A program made the translations under genes and the position numbers. Source: Clostridia bacterium (lineage in GTDB: Bacteria; Bacillota; Clostridia; Oscillospirales; CAG-272). Taken from it: a stretch of 64,000 bases of DNA. The notes under the pieces were generated by a model. That model searched no databases. It had not been told where the DNA came from and worked only from the letters and a program-made list of their open reading frames with translations. Shown piece after piece: positions 17,060-26,300 of the stretch; the stretch's first letter is position 1, and each line of letters starts with the position of its first letter. The stretch covers positions 47,688 through 111,687 of the forward strand of contig JAFTKH010000012.1 of the NCBI GenBank assembly GCA_017453365.1, given 5' to 3'.

Positions 17060-17893
17060 CTATACAGAAAGCTCGGAGAAAATCGTCTCAAGCTCGGATT
17101 TTGTTCTCAAAATCTCCTCGTCGGCTCTGCCGTCGTTTATCTCACGCTCTATTATGACAGGGCCTGCGTAGCCGGACTTGATAAGGTCGGAGAGCACCGT
17201 CTTAAAATCTACGTGTCCCGTACCGAAATCAACCTCGCGGCCAAGCTCGCGAGACGTCGTCGGGGGAAGCCCGTCCTTTATATGTATGCTGCGAATACGT
17301 CCGCCGAGGGTATAAACCGCATCGCGCGGGTTGCCGTAGCCGTACATTATAAGATTAGCGGTATCGAGATTCACAAAGAGGTTATCAAGAGCCGTGTCCT
17401 CAATAAGTCGAAGGAGAGTTACGGGGCTCTCGCCGCCCGTCTCGAGCAGGATATTCACACCGATACTGCGACAATAGCTCGCAAGCTCTGTGAGTGTTGC
17501 GACCATATACCCGTATTCGTCCGAGAACGGGTTGTTCGCAACGAAGCCCGCGTGGATAAGAATATCCGAAACTCCGAGCTGACGGGCGAAATTCGCCGTT
17601 TTCTTAAGGTAAGCTACGCGCTCGGCACCGTACTTTTTACTGTTAATTCCTGCATCTAGGTAATCGGAGTATATATTCCACTTCGTGAAGCTGTCGCGGA
17701 AGCCTGCGAATATCGTGAAAATCTCGATACCCGCCTTCTCTGCGGCAGCCTTTATCTGCACTGCGTCCCCGTCGGTATATACCTCGGGCTTAAAGACCAG
17801 CTGACAGCCGTCGAAGCCTGCGACACGAAGCGCCTCGAAGTGCTTATATGCGTCCTTCGCCTCGGCGAGCCTAACTATCTTACCGTACCTCAT
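17060..17893 (-). CDS. Sugar phosphate isomerase/epimerase-like TIM-barrel protein
   Basis: A 277-aa protein of the AP-endonuclease-2/xylose-isomerase-like superfamily, which isomerises or epimerises keto sugars with a divalent metal. Visible strands carry the usual ligands: DILIHAG, ILLETGGE, LFVNLDTANLI, IRSIHIKDG and GPVIIERE. The glutamates and His/Asp of these strands match the metal site. The true start is the ATG at 17893, which overlaps the upstream TGA as ATGA; frame extended beyond it belongs to the upstream gene region. It is the last gene of a four-gene operon with Gfo/Idh/MocA-type oxidoreductases, as in inositol-like or unusual hexose catabolism. The substrate is unknown. Confidence 0.88.
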   Translation of the reverse strand: MRYGKIVRLAEAKDAYKHFEALRVAGFDGCQLVFKPEVYTDGDAVQIKAAAEKAGIEIFTIFAGFRDSFTKWNIYSDYLDAGINSKKYGAERVAYLKKTANFARQLGVSDILIHAGFVANNPFSDEYGYMVATLTELASYCRSIGVNILLETGGESPVTLLRLIEDTALDNLFVNLDTANLIMYGYGNPRDAVYTLGGRIRSIHIKDGLPPTTSRELGREVDFGTGHVDFKTVLSDLIKSGYAGPVIIEREINDGRADEEILRTKSELETIFSELSV

Positions 17894-18768
17894 ACAGCGC
17901 CCTCGACTGCTACGGCAGTACCGATATTCTCCATAGCGCACTTCATAGCACTTCTTACAGCTATACACTCGATTGTACTCTCTGTATCGACGTAGGAAAC
18001 ACCCGTGTCAAAATAATCCAGAAGCCCGCGTGCGAAACCGCGCCAAAACTCCGAGGAGCATTCAAGCCTCAGGCAGCGCTCATTCTCCGTATCGAGAGAT
18101 ATATAGAACGGTACGCCTGACGCCTGTATCATCTGGTGGTAGAATGCACATCTTCCGTCACGGTAGTCTATCTTGAAGATTAGGTTCTTACCGCCCGAAA
18201 GGCAGGTAACTGAAGCAGCTCCGTTTCCCATAACGGTATTGAGCATTTCGATTAGGTGTATCGAATAAATCGCGAAGACGTTCGAGCCTGCCGCGACTGC
18301 GCTCTCGACTCTGCCGCCCTCCCCCTTCAGATAGGGCAGAAGCACGGGGTCGAAGCGTACTGCGGAGCTCGACCAGTAACGAGCGCCGACGCTCTTCGAG
18401 AAGGCGTCTATCTCTCTTGCCGTTTTGTAATCGGGGGCGAAGGTCTTATCGACGTAGACGAGCTTACCCGAGCGGAAGGCATCCTCGACGAGCTCGCGGT
18501 GGAGCTCGGGATTATTCGGTGAGAGCACCATTATAACGTCGACGGCGTCGCACACCTCCCGAGGTGTATCGCACTTCTTTGCACCCGTCCTCGCACACCA
18601 CTCGTCGGTGGTCTCGTTTGTCGAGGGGCTCTTATCGAGCTTCGCATAAACGTGGGAGATAACGTACTCCTCGCGTCCCTCCTCCTCTGCAATCTTGTGG
18701 AAGAGGTCGTAGTAGGTATTGGAATGGAAATTGCTTATATAGTTGTCTATAATTCCGACTTTTTTCAT
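17890..18768 (-). CDS. Divergent Gfo/Idh/MocA-like oxidoreductase
   Basis: A 292-aa Rossmann-type protein. The usual GxGxxG at the N-terminus is replaced by VGIIDNYISNFH, but VDVIMVLSPNNPELHRELVEDAFRSGKLVYVDKTFAPDY matches the family's strand-loop (DxVxVxTPnxxHxxxxxxAlxxGKhVxxEKP, with VDK here for EKP). It is about 60 residues shorter than its two neighbours and probably has a reduced C-terminal domain. It could be a catalytic oxidoreductase on an unusual substrate or a non-catalytic partner. The gene is 52 nt behind the next oxidoreductase and overlaps the isomerase by 4 nt. Confidence 0.75.
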   Translation of the reverse strand: MKKVGIIDNYISNFHSNTYYDLFHKIAEEEGREEYVISHVYAKLDKSPSTNETTDEWCARTGAKKCDTPREVCDAVDVIMVLSPNNPELHRELVEDAFRSGKLVYVDKTFAPDYKTAREIDAFSKSVGARYWSSSAVRFDPVLLPYLKGEGGRVESAVAAGSNVFAIYSIHLIEMLNTVMGNGAASVTCLSGGKNLIFKIDYRDGRCAFYHQMIQASGVPFYISLDTENERCLRLECSSEFWRGFARGLLDYFDTGVSYVDTESTIECIAVRSAMKCAMENIGTAVAVEGAV

Positions 18769-18820
18769 CAGCCTGTAAACCTCACTTTACATTTTTCGAC
18801 AGCTTGCGCTCTCGTTTTCA

Positions 18821-19873
18821 TCACTTGAGGTGGACGCAGCTACCATCTTTCGCAGACTTGAAGGCGGCGTCCATAACGCGCATAGACTTCCTTATCTCGG
18901 AGTGCTTCACAATCTGCTCCGCCCCGTTTTCGATAACGTCGACGACGTTACGGTAGAAATCCTCCCACACGGGCGAATTTTCGGGAGCTGTCACGGTAGT
19001 CTCGGATATCTCCTGAACGGGGCGCGGCCACATGGTCTTCGACAGTCCGTTCGAGGTATACACGCATCCCTGCTCCCAGTTGACCTCCTTCGTATTAGCT
19101 CTGACGACCTTCGCCTCCTTACCGAACCAGCGGTCGATGGAAGCGGTGCCGTCGTCACCCGAAAGATGCCACCTCGGCTCATTTATGTAGCACCAGAGGT
19201 CAGCGACAACCTGCGCCTTCAGTCCGTTCTCAAAGCCTATTACGACCCTACAAACGTCGTCGACTGCAGGAAAGCGCACGCTCTGAAGCTGTGAAAAAAC
19301 GTACACGGGGTCGCTGTCGACAAGACAGAGCACCTGGTCTATCATATGTATACCCCAGTCGTAGAGCGTTCCGCCGCCGGCCTCGTAGGTCGCGCGCCAT
19401 CTGCCCGAGCTTCCCCTGTTGCTGTAAAGGCGCGAATCGAGAAAATATAGCTTACCGAGCATATTCTCCTCGATTATCCTCTTCATAATGAGGTAGTCGG
19501 TGTCGAAGCGTCTGTTCTGATGGACGGTAAAGAGCTTACCCATCCTCTCCGAGACCGCGATTATCTCCTCGAGCTCCTCGGAGTTCATACACGCGGGCTT
19601 CTCACACACTACGTGCTTCCCTGCCTCCATCGCGGCGATAGCGTAGGGCTTATGAAAATTATTCGGCGTCGCGATAACGATAAGGTCGACGTCAGAGGCG
19701 AGGAGCTCCTCGGCACTGTTATATACCGTAAGTCCGACACCTCTTGCGAGCTCCGCTCTCTCCTCGTTAATATCATATGCGGCAACGATATCGAGCCCCT
19801 CAATACGCGAGTTTACGTTCTCGACGTGCCACGAGCCCATATTACCGTAGCCGATAAGTCCGGCTTTTAACAT
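18821..19873 (-). CDS. Gfo/Idh/MocA family oxidoreductase
   Basis: A 350-aa NAD(P)-dependent sugar or inositol dehydrogenase-like enzyme. Motifs: AGLIGYGNMGSWH (dinucleotide fold), DLIVIATPNNFHKPYAIAAM, GKHVVCEKPACMN (catalytic EKP lysine), and GGGTLYDWGIHMIDQVL, with the Asp/His pair of the family active site. The start at 19873 has GGGAG 7-9 nt upstream; longer forms would overlap the upstream gene. It lies 28 nt behind the first gene of the operon, which encodes a paralogue, so the two may catalyse successive oxidation and reduction steps. Confidence 0.92.
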   Translation of the reverse strand: MLKAGLIGYGNMGSWHVENVNSRIEGLDIVAAYDINEERAELARGVGLTVYNSAEELLASDVDLIVIATPNNFHKPYAIAAMEAGKHVVCEKPACMNSEELEEIIAVSERMGKLFTVHQNRRFDTDYLIMKRIIEENMLGKLYFLDSRLYSNRGSSGRWRATYEAGGGTLYDWGIHMIDQVLCLVDSDPVYVFSQLQSVRFPAVDDVCRVVIGFENGLKAQVVADLWCYINEPRWHLSGDDGTASIDRWFGKEAKVVRANTKEVNWEQGCVYTSNGLSKTMWPRPVQEISETTVTAPENSPVWEDFYRNVVDVIENGAEQIVKHSEIRKSMRVMDAAFKSAKDGSCVHLK

Positions 19874-19901
19874 TTTATTTTCTCCCTTTTCCAGGCGGAA
19901 A

Positions 19902-20963
19902 TTATTTGATTTCGTCAAGCTTCACGTAGCGCTTCTCGCGTCCGGATATCTCCGCGGCGTCAATAACTCTCTGCGCGATGAGACCCTCCTTCAGGGTCGA
20001 GGTGTAGACGTCGGTCTTACCGTTAAGAAGGTTGATGAAGGACTCACACTGGCTGAAGGTAGCGGCAGTGCCGTACTTCTCGGGCACGGGGAGCTTCTCC
20101 TCGACGCCGCCCTCGAGGTGACGGGTAACGACGCCCTTCTCCTTCTCGTTGAATATGAGCTTACCGTTCTTACCGTATATCTCAACCTGGGTAAGAGCGG
20201 GAATGGTAGCACAGGAGCGCGAAAGCTTAATATTCGCGGAAACGTCGTGCTCAAGGTCGAGGATAATGTTGCACCAGTCGTCGGTAGTTACCTTATGCCA
20301 AGCCTCGCCGCCTATTTCCTGACGCTCCTTAACGGTAGTTCCGTAGTTCGCGGAAAGTCCGACTGCTGGAACACCGAGCCAAGCGAGAAGGTCTATCATA
20401 TGAGAGCCAAGATCGCAAAGAACGCCCGTACCGGCCTGTGCCTTATCAAATCTCCACTCGAAGCGGCGTCCCTTCCAGAGCGCGGAATCCTTTATACAGG
20501 TTATGTATACGTGAATAAGGTCTCCGATAGAGCCCTCGGTAGCGAGGTCCTTTAAGAAGCGGAGAGTTGCCTTATGGCGCCAGGAGAAGCATACGAAAAC
20601 GGGAAGGCCCTTCGCCTTCGCGAGCTCGTCTACCTCCTTTACCTCGGCATAATTCATACCTACGGGCTTCTCGATGCTGACACCGAGACCGGCGTTAAGC
20701 GCATACTTCGCTATAGGGCAGTGCATATTGTTGGGGGTACAGATATCAACCGCGTCGCAAAGGCCGCTGTCGATAAGCTCGCGGTAGTCGGAGAAGATAC
20801 ACTCGTCGGGAAGACCGAACATATCCTTAGCCTTCTGTCTCGCCTCGGGCTTGATATCGCAGACTGCGGTAATCTCGCAAATGTCGGTGACGGTCTTATA
20901 ATTGCTAAAATGGACGTCCCAAGCTATCCAACCGTAGCCGATAATACCTATTCTTTTTTTCAT
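19902..20963 (-). CDS. Gfo/Idh/MocA family oxidoreductase
   Basis: A 353-aa paralogue of the next gene and the first of its operon. Motifs: RIGIIGYGWIAWDVH, CDAVDICTPNNMHCPIAKYAL, LGVSIEKPVGMN and TGVLCDLGSHMIDLLAWLG. The last carries the catalytic Asp and His. The ATG follows AAAAGGAG at good spacing. It is divergent from the AraC-type regulator (113-nt gap), the usual layout of a regulator next to the genes it controls. The substrate is unknown; sugar acids, glucosides or inositols are all possible for this family. Confidence 0.93.
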   Translation of the reverse strand: MKKRIGIIGYGWIAWDVHFSNYKTVTDICEITAVCDIKPEARQKAKDMFGLPDECIFSDYRELIDSGLCDAVDICTPNNMHCPIAKYALNAGLGVSIEKPVGMNYAEVKEVDELAKAKGLPVFVCFSWRHKATLRFLKDLATEGSIGDLIHVYITCIKDSALWKGRRFEWRFDKAQAGTGVLCDLGSHMIDLLAWLGVPAVGLSANYGTTVKERQEIGGEAWHKVTTDDWCNIILDLEHDVSANIKLSRSCATIPALTQVEIYGKNGKLIFNEKEKGVVTRHLEGGVEEKLPVPEKYGTAATFSQCESFINLLNGKTDVYTSTLKEGLIAQRVIDAAEISGREKRYVKLDEIK

Positions 20964-21007
20964 GATTTGTTCTCCTTTTAGGTTGATAATTTATTTTTGT
21001 TTTTCTC

Positions 21008-21036
21008 TTGCATTTTTTCGGGGCCTCTGCTACAAT
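21008..21036 (+). promoter_or_regulatory. Promoter of the AraC-type regulator gene
   Basis: TTGCAT (21008-21013), 17-nt spacer, TACAAT (21031-21036), with the start about 30 nt before the ATG at 21076. A clear opposing promoter for the oxidoreductase operon was not found in the same 113 bp; it may need activation. Confidence 0.65.
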
Positions 21037-21075
21037 AATACTACAATGACTGCAAAGACGAAACGGGGGTACAGT

Positions 21076-21957
21076 ATGATAACTACTCTTAATCCGCAGC
21101 AGCAGAAATACTATCTCGCGGCATTCTCGAAGCTGGATGCGTGCGAATATTCGAGCAATAATAAGATAAAGCTTTATCAGTTCTCCGACGTCCACTGCAA
21201 AACTACGAACGAGGTAAATCCTGTCCATAATCAGTTCTGCGACGAAATAACCTTCGTCACAGGGGGAGAAGGAACGGTAGGCCACAACGATAGGCAGTAC
21301 GAGCTCCGCACGGGCGACATTCACCTCTGCTTCAAGGGGGACAACCATCAACCTCGCTCGAGCAAGCACTCTCCTATGAAATTCTACTGCATCGGCTTCA
21401 CTCTCGATCCCGAGAACCCGCTCTTCCCTCTCCGCGAACGAGTGAGGGAGCGTATCGCAGACGGCGGGTCTGCTGTTATCGGCGATATGTCGGGTCTGTC
21501 CTCCGCGTTTCAGACTATCTTAAACATCTTCAGTCAGCCGGAGTTCGACCATACGAGCGAGCATATCGTCACCAGCACCTTGAACTATATTATCTCGACG
21601 GTATTCTCGAGCCTTCTCGGCACGAGGAAGGAAAAGTATCAGAATATGTCTATGAACGACAGCCTCGTTCTCTATATAGTGAGCTTCTTAAGAAACAACG
21701 TATTCGACCCCAAGGCGCTCGGCCGCCTGTCACCCGACACCGGCTACAGCTACTCATATCTCTCCCACGTCTTCTCGAGGAAGATGGGCGAGAGTCTGAA
21801 ATCCTTCTTCTACACCCTCCGCATGAACATAGCGAGCGAGATGCTTAAGGAGAAGAGCGTTACAGAGGTTGCGGATGCGCTCGGATATTCTTCCATACAT
21901 TCGTTCTCGAAGGCGTATAAGAATTTCCACACCTCGTCCCCAAAGAACTCGAAATAA
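21076..21957 (+). CDS. AraC-family transcriptional regulator
   Basis: A 293-aa sugar-responsive regulator. The N-terminal half has a cupin pocket (FCDEITFVTGGEGTVGHNDR, YELRTGDIHLCFKGDNHQPR). The C-terminal ~100 residues hold two helix-turn-helix motifs, the second and better one at LKEKSVTEVADALGYSSIHSFSKAYKNF, followed by the short TSSPKNSK end. The ATG at 21076 has GGGGG about 7 nt upstream; earlier in-frame ATGs have no site. It is divergent from the Gfo/Idh/MocA operon and upstream of the ROK kinase, and most likely controls both. It is expected to bind the intergenic region at 20964-21075. Confidence 0.93.
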   Translation: MITTLNPQQQKYYLAAFSKLDACEYSSNNKIKLYQFSDVHCKTTNEVNPVHNQFCDEITFVTGGEGTVGHNDRQYELRTGDIHLCFKGDNHQPRSSKHSPMKFYCIGFTLDPENPLFPLRERVRERIADGGSAVIGDMSGLSSAFQTILNIFSQPEFDHTSEHIVTSTLNYIISTVFSSLLGTRKEKYQNMSMNDSLVLYIVSFLRNNVFDPKALGRLSPDTGYSYSYLSHVFSRKMGESLKSFFYTLRMNIASEMLKEKSVTEVADALGYSSIHSFSKAYKNFHTSSPKNSK

Positions 21958-22101
21958 ACACCTACTAAAGATTATTTTAATATATTTCCCACTCGCTGTC
22001 TTTATCCCTTCTTGGCGACATATTTATCATTTTCTGCACGGTATGAGAGCGGCACGCTCTTCTAGGCAGCTCGCGGGCGAAACAAACGAAAGGCACGGAA
22101 T

Positions 22102-23082
22102 ATGTATACGATAGGAATTGACCTCGGCGGCACGAATATTGCCGTAGGACTCTGCGATGAGAGCCTTAATATAAAAGACAAAATCTCGGCACCGACGGGT
22201 GCGAGCCGCGCTCCCGAGATGATAGTGAAGGATATGGCGGCGCTCGCAAAGAAGCTTATAGACAGAAATCATATATCCGGAGATGACGTTGCGTACGTTG
22301 GTATCGCAACCCCGGGAACCGTCGACCCCCGAGCAGGAGTCGTCGAGTACAACAATAATATAAGAATGAAGAATTTCCCGATAGTCGAGACGTTCCGAAA
22401 ATATATGCCCGTCCCGAAGGTATACGTCGAAAACGACGCGAACGCGGCGGCCCTCGGCGAAGCCCTCGTCGGCTCGGGAAGAGGCTCTGACAGCCTCATT
22501 ATGATAACGCTCGGCACCGGCGTCGGCGGCGGAATAGTCATAGACGGCAGAATATTCTCGGGCTCGGTCAATACGTCCGGAGCGGAGCTCGGACACACCG
22601 TTATCGTAGCGGGCGGAAGACAGTGCACCTGCGGCAGACGCGGCTGCCTTGAAGCCTATGCATCGGCGACGGCACTCACCGCTATAACGGAGGAGAAAAT
22701 GCACGAGCTGGAGCTAAAGGGTATCCCCTCACTCCTTTTCGAGGAGCAGAGCCGCGAGGGACGGGTATCGGCACGTACGGCCTTCAACGCCGCGGCTCGA
22801 GGTGATAAATACGCCTCTGCGCTCATCGAGGACTATATCGGCTACCTCGCGGAGGGAGTCACGAATATGATAAACATCTTCCAGCCCAAGATACTCTGTA
22901 TCGGCGGCGGCGTATCCGGCGAGGGCGAGAATCTTATCCGCCCGCTCGAGGAGCGCGTTTCGCGCGACCAGTATACCCGCGACAGTAAGAAAAAAACGAA
23001 GGTCGCCGTCGCGACCCTCGGAAACGACGCGGGAATCATAGGCGCCGCGGCTCTCGGAAATACCTCGAGCCGGCAAAAATAA
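22102..23082 (+). CDS. ROK family sugar kinase (glucokinase-like)
   Basis: A 326-aa ATP-dependent hexose kinase of the ROK family. It shows the phosphate-binding DLGGTN (residues 7-12), catalytic Asp in VENDANAAALGE, TLGTGVGGGIVIDG, GAELGHTVI, and the zinc-binding CTCGRRGCLEAYASATAL (Cys-x-Cys-x4-Cys). No N-terminal HTH is present, so it is an enzyme and not a ROK repressor. It is co-oriented with the AraC regulator (144-nt gap containing an AGAGCG/CGCTCT hairpin but no T-run). It probably phosphorylates the sugar handled by the divergent oxidoreductase operon, or glucose. Confidence 0.93.
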   Translation: MYTIGIDLGGTNIAVGLCDESLNIKDKISAPTGASRAPEMIVKDMAALAKKLIDRNHISGDDVAYVGIATPGTVDPRAGVVEYNNNIRMKNFPIVETFRKYMPVPKVYVENDANAAALGEALVGSGRGSDSLIMITLGTGVGGGIVIDGRIFSGSVNTSGAELGHTVIVAGGRQCTCGRRGCLEAYASATALTAITEEKMHELELKGIPSLLFEEQSREGRVSARTAFNAAARGDKYASALIEDYIGYLAEGVTNMINIFQPKILCIGGGVSGEGENLIRPLEERVSRDQYTRDSKKKTKVAVATLGNDAGIIGAAALGNTSSRQK

Positions 23083-23158
23083 GAAACAATCACTCACCGC
23101 TCCGCGGAGCTCCCGCAGCTAAAATAGTTATTGATTTCAGTTAATTATACAGGGGAAG

Positions 23159-23208
23159 CATACGGGCGGTGCTGAAAAAGCACTGCACGGTGTGCAACAC
23201 TCCGTATG
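23159..23208. other. Compact three-way-junction sequence
   Basis: CATACGG (23159-23165) pairs with CCGTATG (23202-23208). Inside, GTGCT-gaaaa-AGCAC (23169-23183) and TGCAC-ggt-GTGCA (23184-23196) form two adjacent hairpins. The whole folds as a small three-way junction on either strand. It sits 76 nt behind the ROK gene and about 130 nt before the next promoter. The rest of the gap 23083-23397 holds the promoter at 23337 and nothing else recognisable. Confidence 0.5.
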
Positions 23209-23336
23209 TAATACCGCCGCAATTAGGGGTAAACAACGGTTAACATTAACTTTTATACACAAAAAACAATGGCGCCGTCCTATTATCCTATATAACAAAT
23301 TTGCACAAAATGAAACCAAAATGTTGTGATTTTTTG

Positions 23337-23365
23337 TTTACTTTTTCCCTAAACTATGTTATAAT
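23337..23365 (+). promoter_or_regulatory. Sigma-A promoter of the secreted metallophosphoesterase gene
   Basis: TTTACT (23337-23342), 17-nt spacer, TATAAT (23360-23365). The leader is only about 25 nt and carries AAAGGAG before the ATG at 23398. Confidence 0.78.
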
Positions 23366-23397
23366 TTGAGTGATACATCTTGAAAGGAGATTTTCTA

Positions 23398-26300
23398 ATG
23401 AAACAGCGCTTTTTTCGGATGCTGGCACTCCTTCTCGCACTAGTCTTACTCGTGCCCGCATTCACAGGGCTCATGGCCTTCGCTACGGACGCCGACTCCT
23501 ACACCGTGACAACGGACGTTCCGCAGCAGGAAATTATACTGGCCGAACAGAATTACGACAGCATAACTGCGGGCGACACGACTGCCGTGCTCGGCCGAGT
23601 GAAGGAGATAGTTGATGGCGGTGACGGTTACCCCTACGGTAAGGTCGTTAACGTCGATTTTGACAACGCAGGTCATAACTGGAGCGGTTCAACACACACC
23701 TACATAGGCGGTACGATATATACGGCGGGCGACTCCAGAAATGAATACGATATGCTTCCCTACGTTCCCACCGCCACCGAGGGCTGGACGGTTACCTTCA
23801 ATTTCCGAGTAGTGCAGGAATACGTCACCACAGACGGCAACGGAAATGAAACGAAGGTCGGTGAATATCTCTGGGTCTGCGTTTATGACGACGATGCAAC
23901 AGACGGTACTACCGACGGCTTCAAGATAAAGACAACAGAGTTCGAGGAGGACGTCTGGTACAGCTGCACGGTTTCTACCGATAACGGCGTATGGACTGCT
24001 ACGAAAACTGCGCTCACCGGCTCATCCAAGGGCGCGACGTCCACAATCAGTTCAATACAAAAGGAGTCGTCGATTAGCGGGTCGCGGTACAGACAGTTCT
24101 GCTACACCTTCTTCCCCGTAAAATCATCAAGCGACAGCTCTGCCGAAAGGCAGCTCGCACACTACCAGATAGACGAGGTTAAGCTCACGGCTATGGCCTA
24201 CTCCTCCGACCCCTATACCTACACGGTGGCGGAGCAGGATTTCGAGGACGTCTCCGGCAATACGTATTTTGCGCAGTCCTACGTGGCCTCGAAGGACACG
24301 TTATACGCGGGAATGCCCGAGATAGCCTCGGGAGGCGAGGATTACTCTGACGGAAGCGTTGCGGTTATAGACTACACGAAGGTCGATTGGACCACGGCAA
24401 GCGCGGTTTACCCGGGCGGCGTACTCTATACGCATACCCCAAAGGAGCAGCTGGAATACGTTCCCTCTCCCTCCGACGGCTTCGTTTTCAGTATCGATTT
24501 CTACAGGGAGTCGACCTACACAGGGGGCGAATACCTATGGATATCCGTATATGACAGCGTTGCAGGCTCCTCGGGAGAAGGCTTTAGGATACCCGTATCG
24601 CAGTTTGTGAGCGGGGTATGGTACCGTCTTACTCTTATTACCACCGGTGTGAGCAACAGTGCGCATACCTGCACGGCAACCGCGCTGACGGGAAGCAGTG
24701 ACGGGACGGTAACAGCCGGAACGGCGTCAAGCCTCACGGGAGTGAGCTATGGCGGAATGAGCAGCGGCAGAGTAAATCAAATCACAATTACCCTTTACGA
24801 CAACTCCGCTACTAACACAAGCGACGAGCGTAAGAGCTCGAAATATATGCTTGACAACATCAGGCTCACCACCGAGCGGCTCGACACCATAACCGCGCAG
24901 ATATCGCCCGAGGCTACCGTTAGCGGCGAGCTTACCCCTATACTCGCGGCTTACGACTCGGACGGCCTTATGACCGCCTACGTTACGGGTACTCTTACCG
25001 GTACGGGAACGTCGGCACAGTTTGATATCAAGAACGAGCTCGACGCCTTCCGCAATGCGGCGAGCGTTAAGACTATGTACCTTGAGAACCTCGCTACGGC
25101 AAAGCCCTATGCGGCCGCCGACGAGGTTGGCGACGATATATGGGGCGGTGCTCAAAGCTCGGAGGCCGAGCGTGCGACGCTCACCGTAACTGCGGATATG
25201 CTCCCTCTCGAAGACTCGGGCAATTACGCAACTATCGTCTACACAGTGCCTAACACCTACGACGCATCTAATATTCCCTCGTTCGAGGCGGGCGGTAACG
25301 CGCTTCTCTATCTCGGACAGGATACGGTGGCACCGACCGAGCTGGTCTATGACGCCAGCCTCTACAACTACACCGCCGAGGATATCGTAGTAGTAGTGAA
25401 CAACGGCACGACTTCTACCGTTTCAATACTCGAGGAGGTAACTCCCCCGAAATTTACCAACGTAGTTATTCAGCTTGGCGCTCTTGAGAGCGAGCTCAAT
25501 TTCACTTGGTTCTCCCTCTCCGACGGCGATGGCATCATAAAATACGCGAAGCTCTCCGAGCTCCAAGACGGCGCGCTTCCCGAGGGGGCGGCGACGGCCA
25601 CTGCCTTGAGAACCGCAGGAAAGAAGCTCAACTACTACGGCAACAAGGCAACTATCACGGGCCTTGAGCCCTCGACCGTTTACTGCTATCAGCTGATAAA
25701 CGGCGATTACACGAGCGAAATCTACGCGATAACGACGGGTGGCCAAGACTCGTTCAGCTTCGCCTTCGCAGGCGACCCGCAGATAGGACGCGGCTACGGT
25801 AGTGACGCCTCCAAGAATTGGGACTGCATCGAGGGAGACGGAGAGTCATGGGGGCTGACGCTCTCGCAGATGATGAACGCTGATGAATTTGCGGGTGTAA
25901 GCTTCCTTATGTCGGCGGGCGACCAGACGAACAGCTATCTTCAGGACTACGATGGACACGAGCTCCAATGGGATGCGTATACTAATCACGACGAGCTGCT
26001 CTCGATGCCTACTGTAACGGTGCTCGGAAACCACGACAACGAGCAGTACTCGGTTTATCCCTTCCACGTGAACGAGCCTAATCTCCTCACCAAAGAGGAC
26101 GGCTCATACTACGGCGCAACGTACGAAGCAAATTCGCGCGGCGGTTATATGCTCAGCGCGGACTACTACTTTACCTATAACAACGTGCTCTTCCTCGTTC
26201 TCAACACAAACACTATGAACGACAGAACGGGTTCCGAGACCGATAAGGCAGACGATAAGGCGGCTGCTCTCGAGCACGGAGAATTTATCGAAAGAGTAAT

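Noticed and set aside
17894-17968. 25-codon N-terminal extension of the sugar isomerase
   Set aside because: The sequence is Cys/Arg/Tyr-rich, overlaps the upstream gene, and the ATGA-coupled ATG at 17893 begins the family fold.
23098-23110. GCTCCGCGGAGC palindrome as terminator of the ROK gene
   Set aside because: It is GC-rich and self-complementary but lacks a loop and a T-run.
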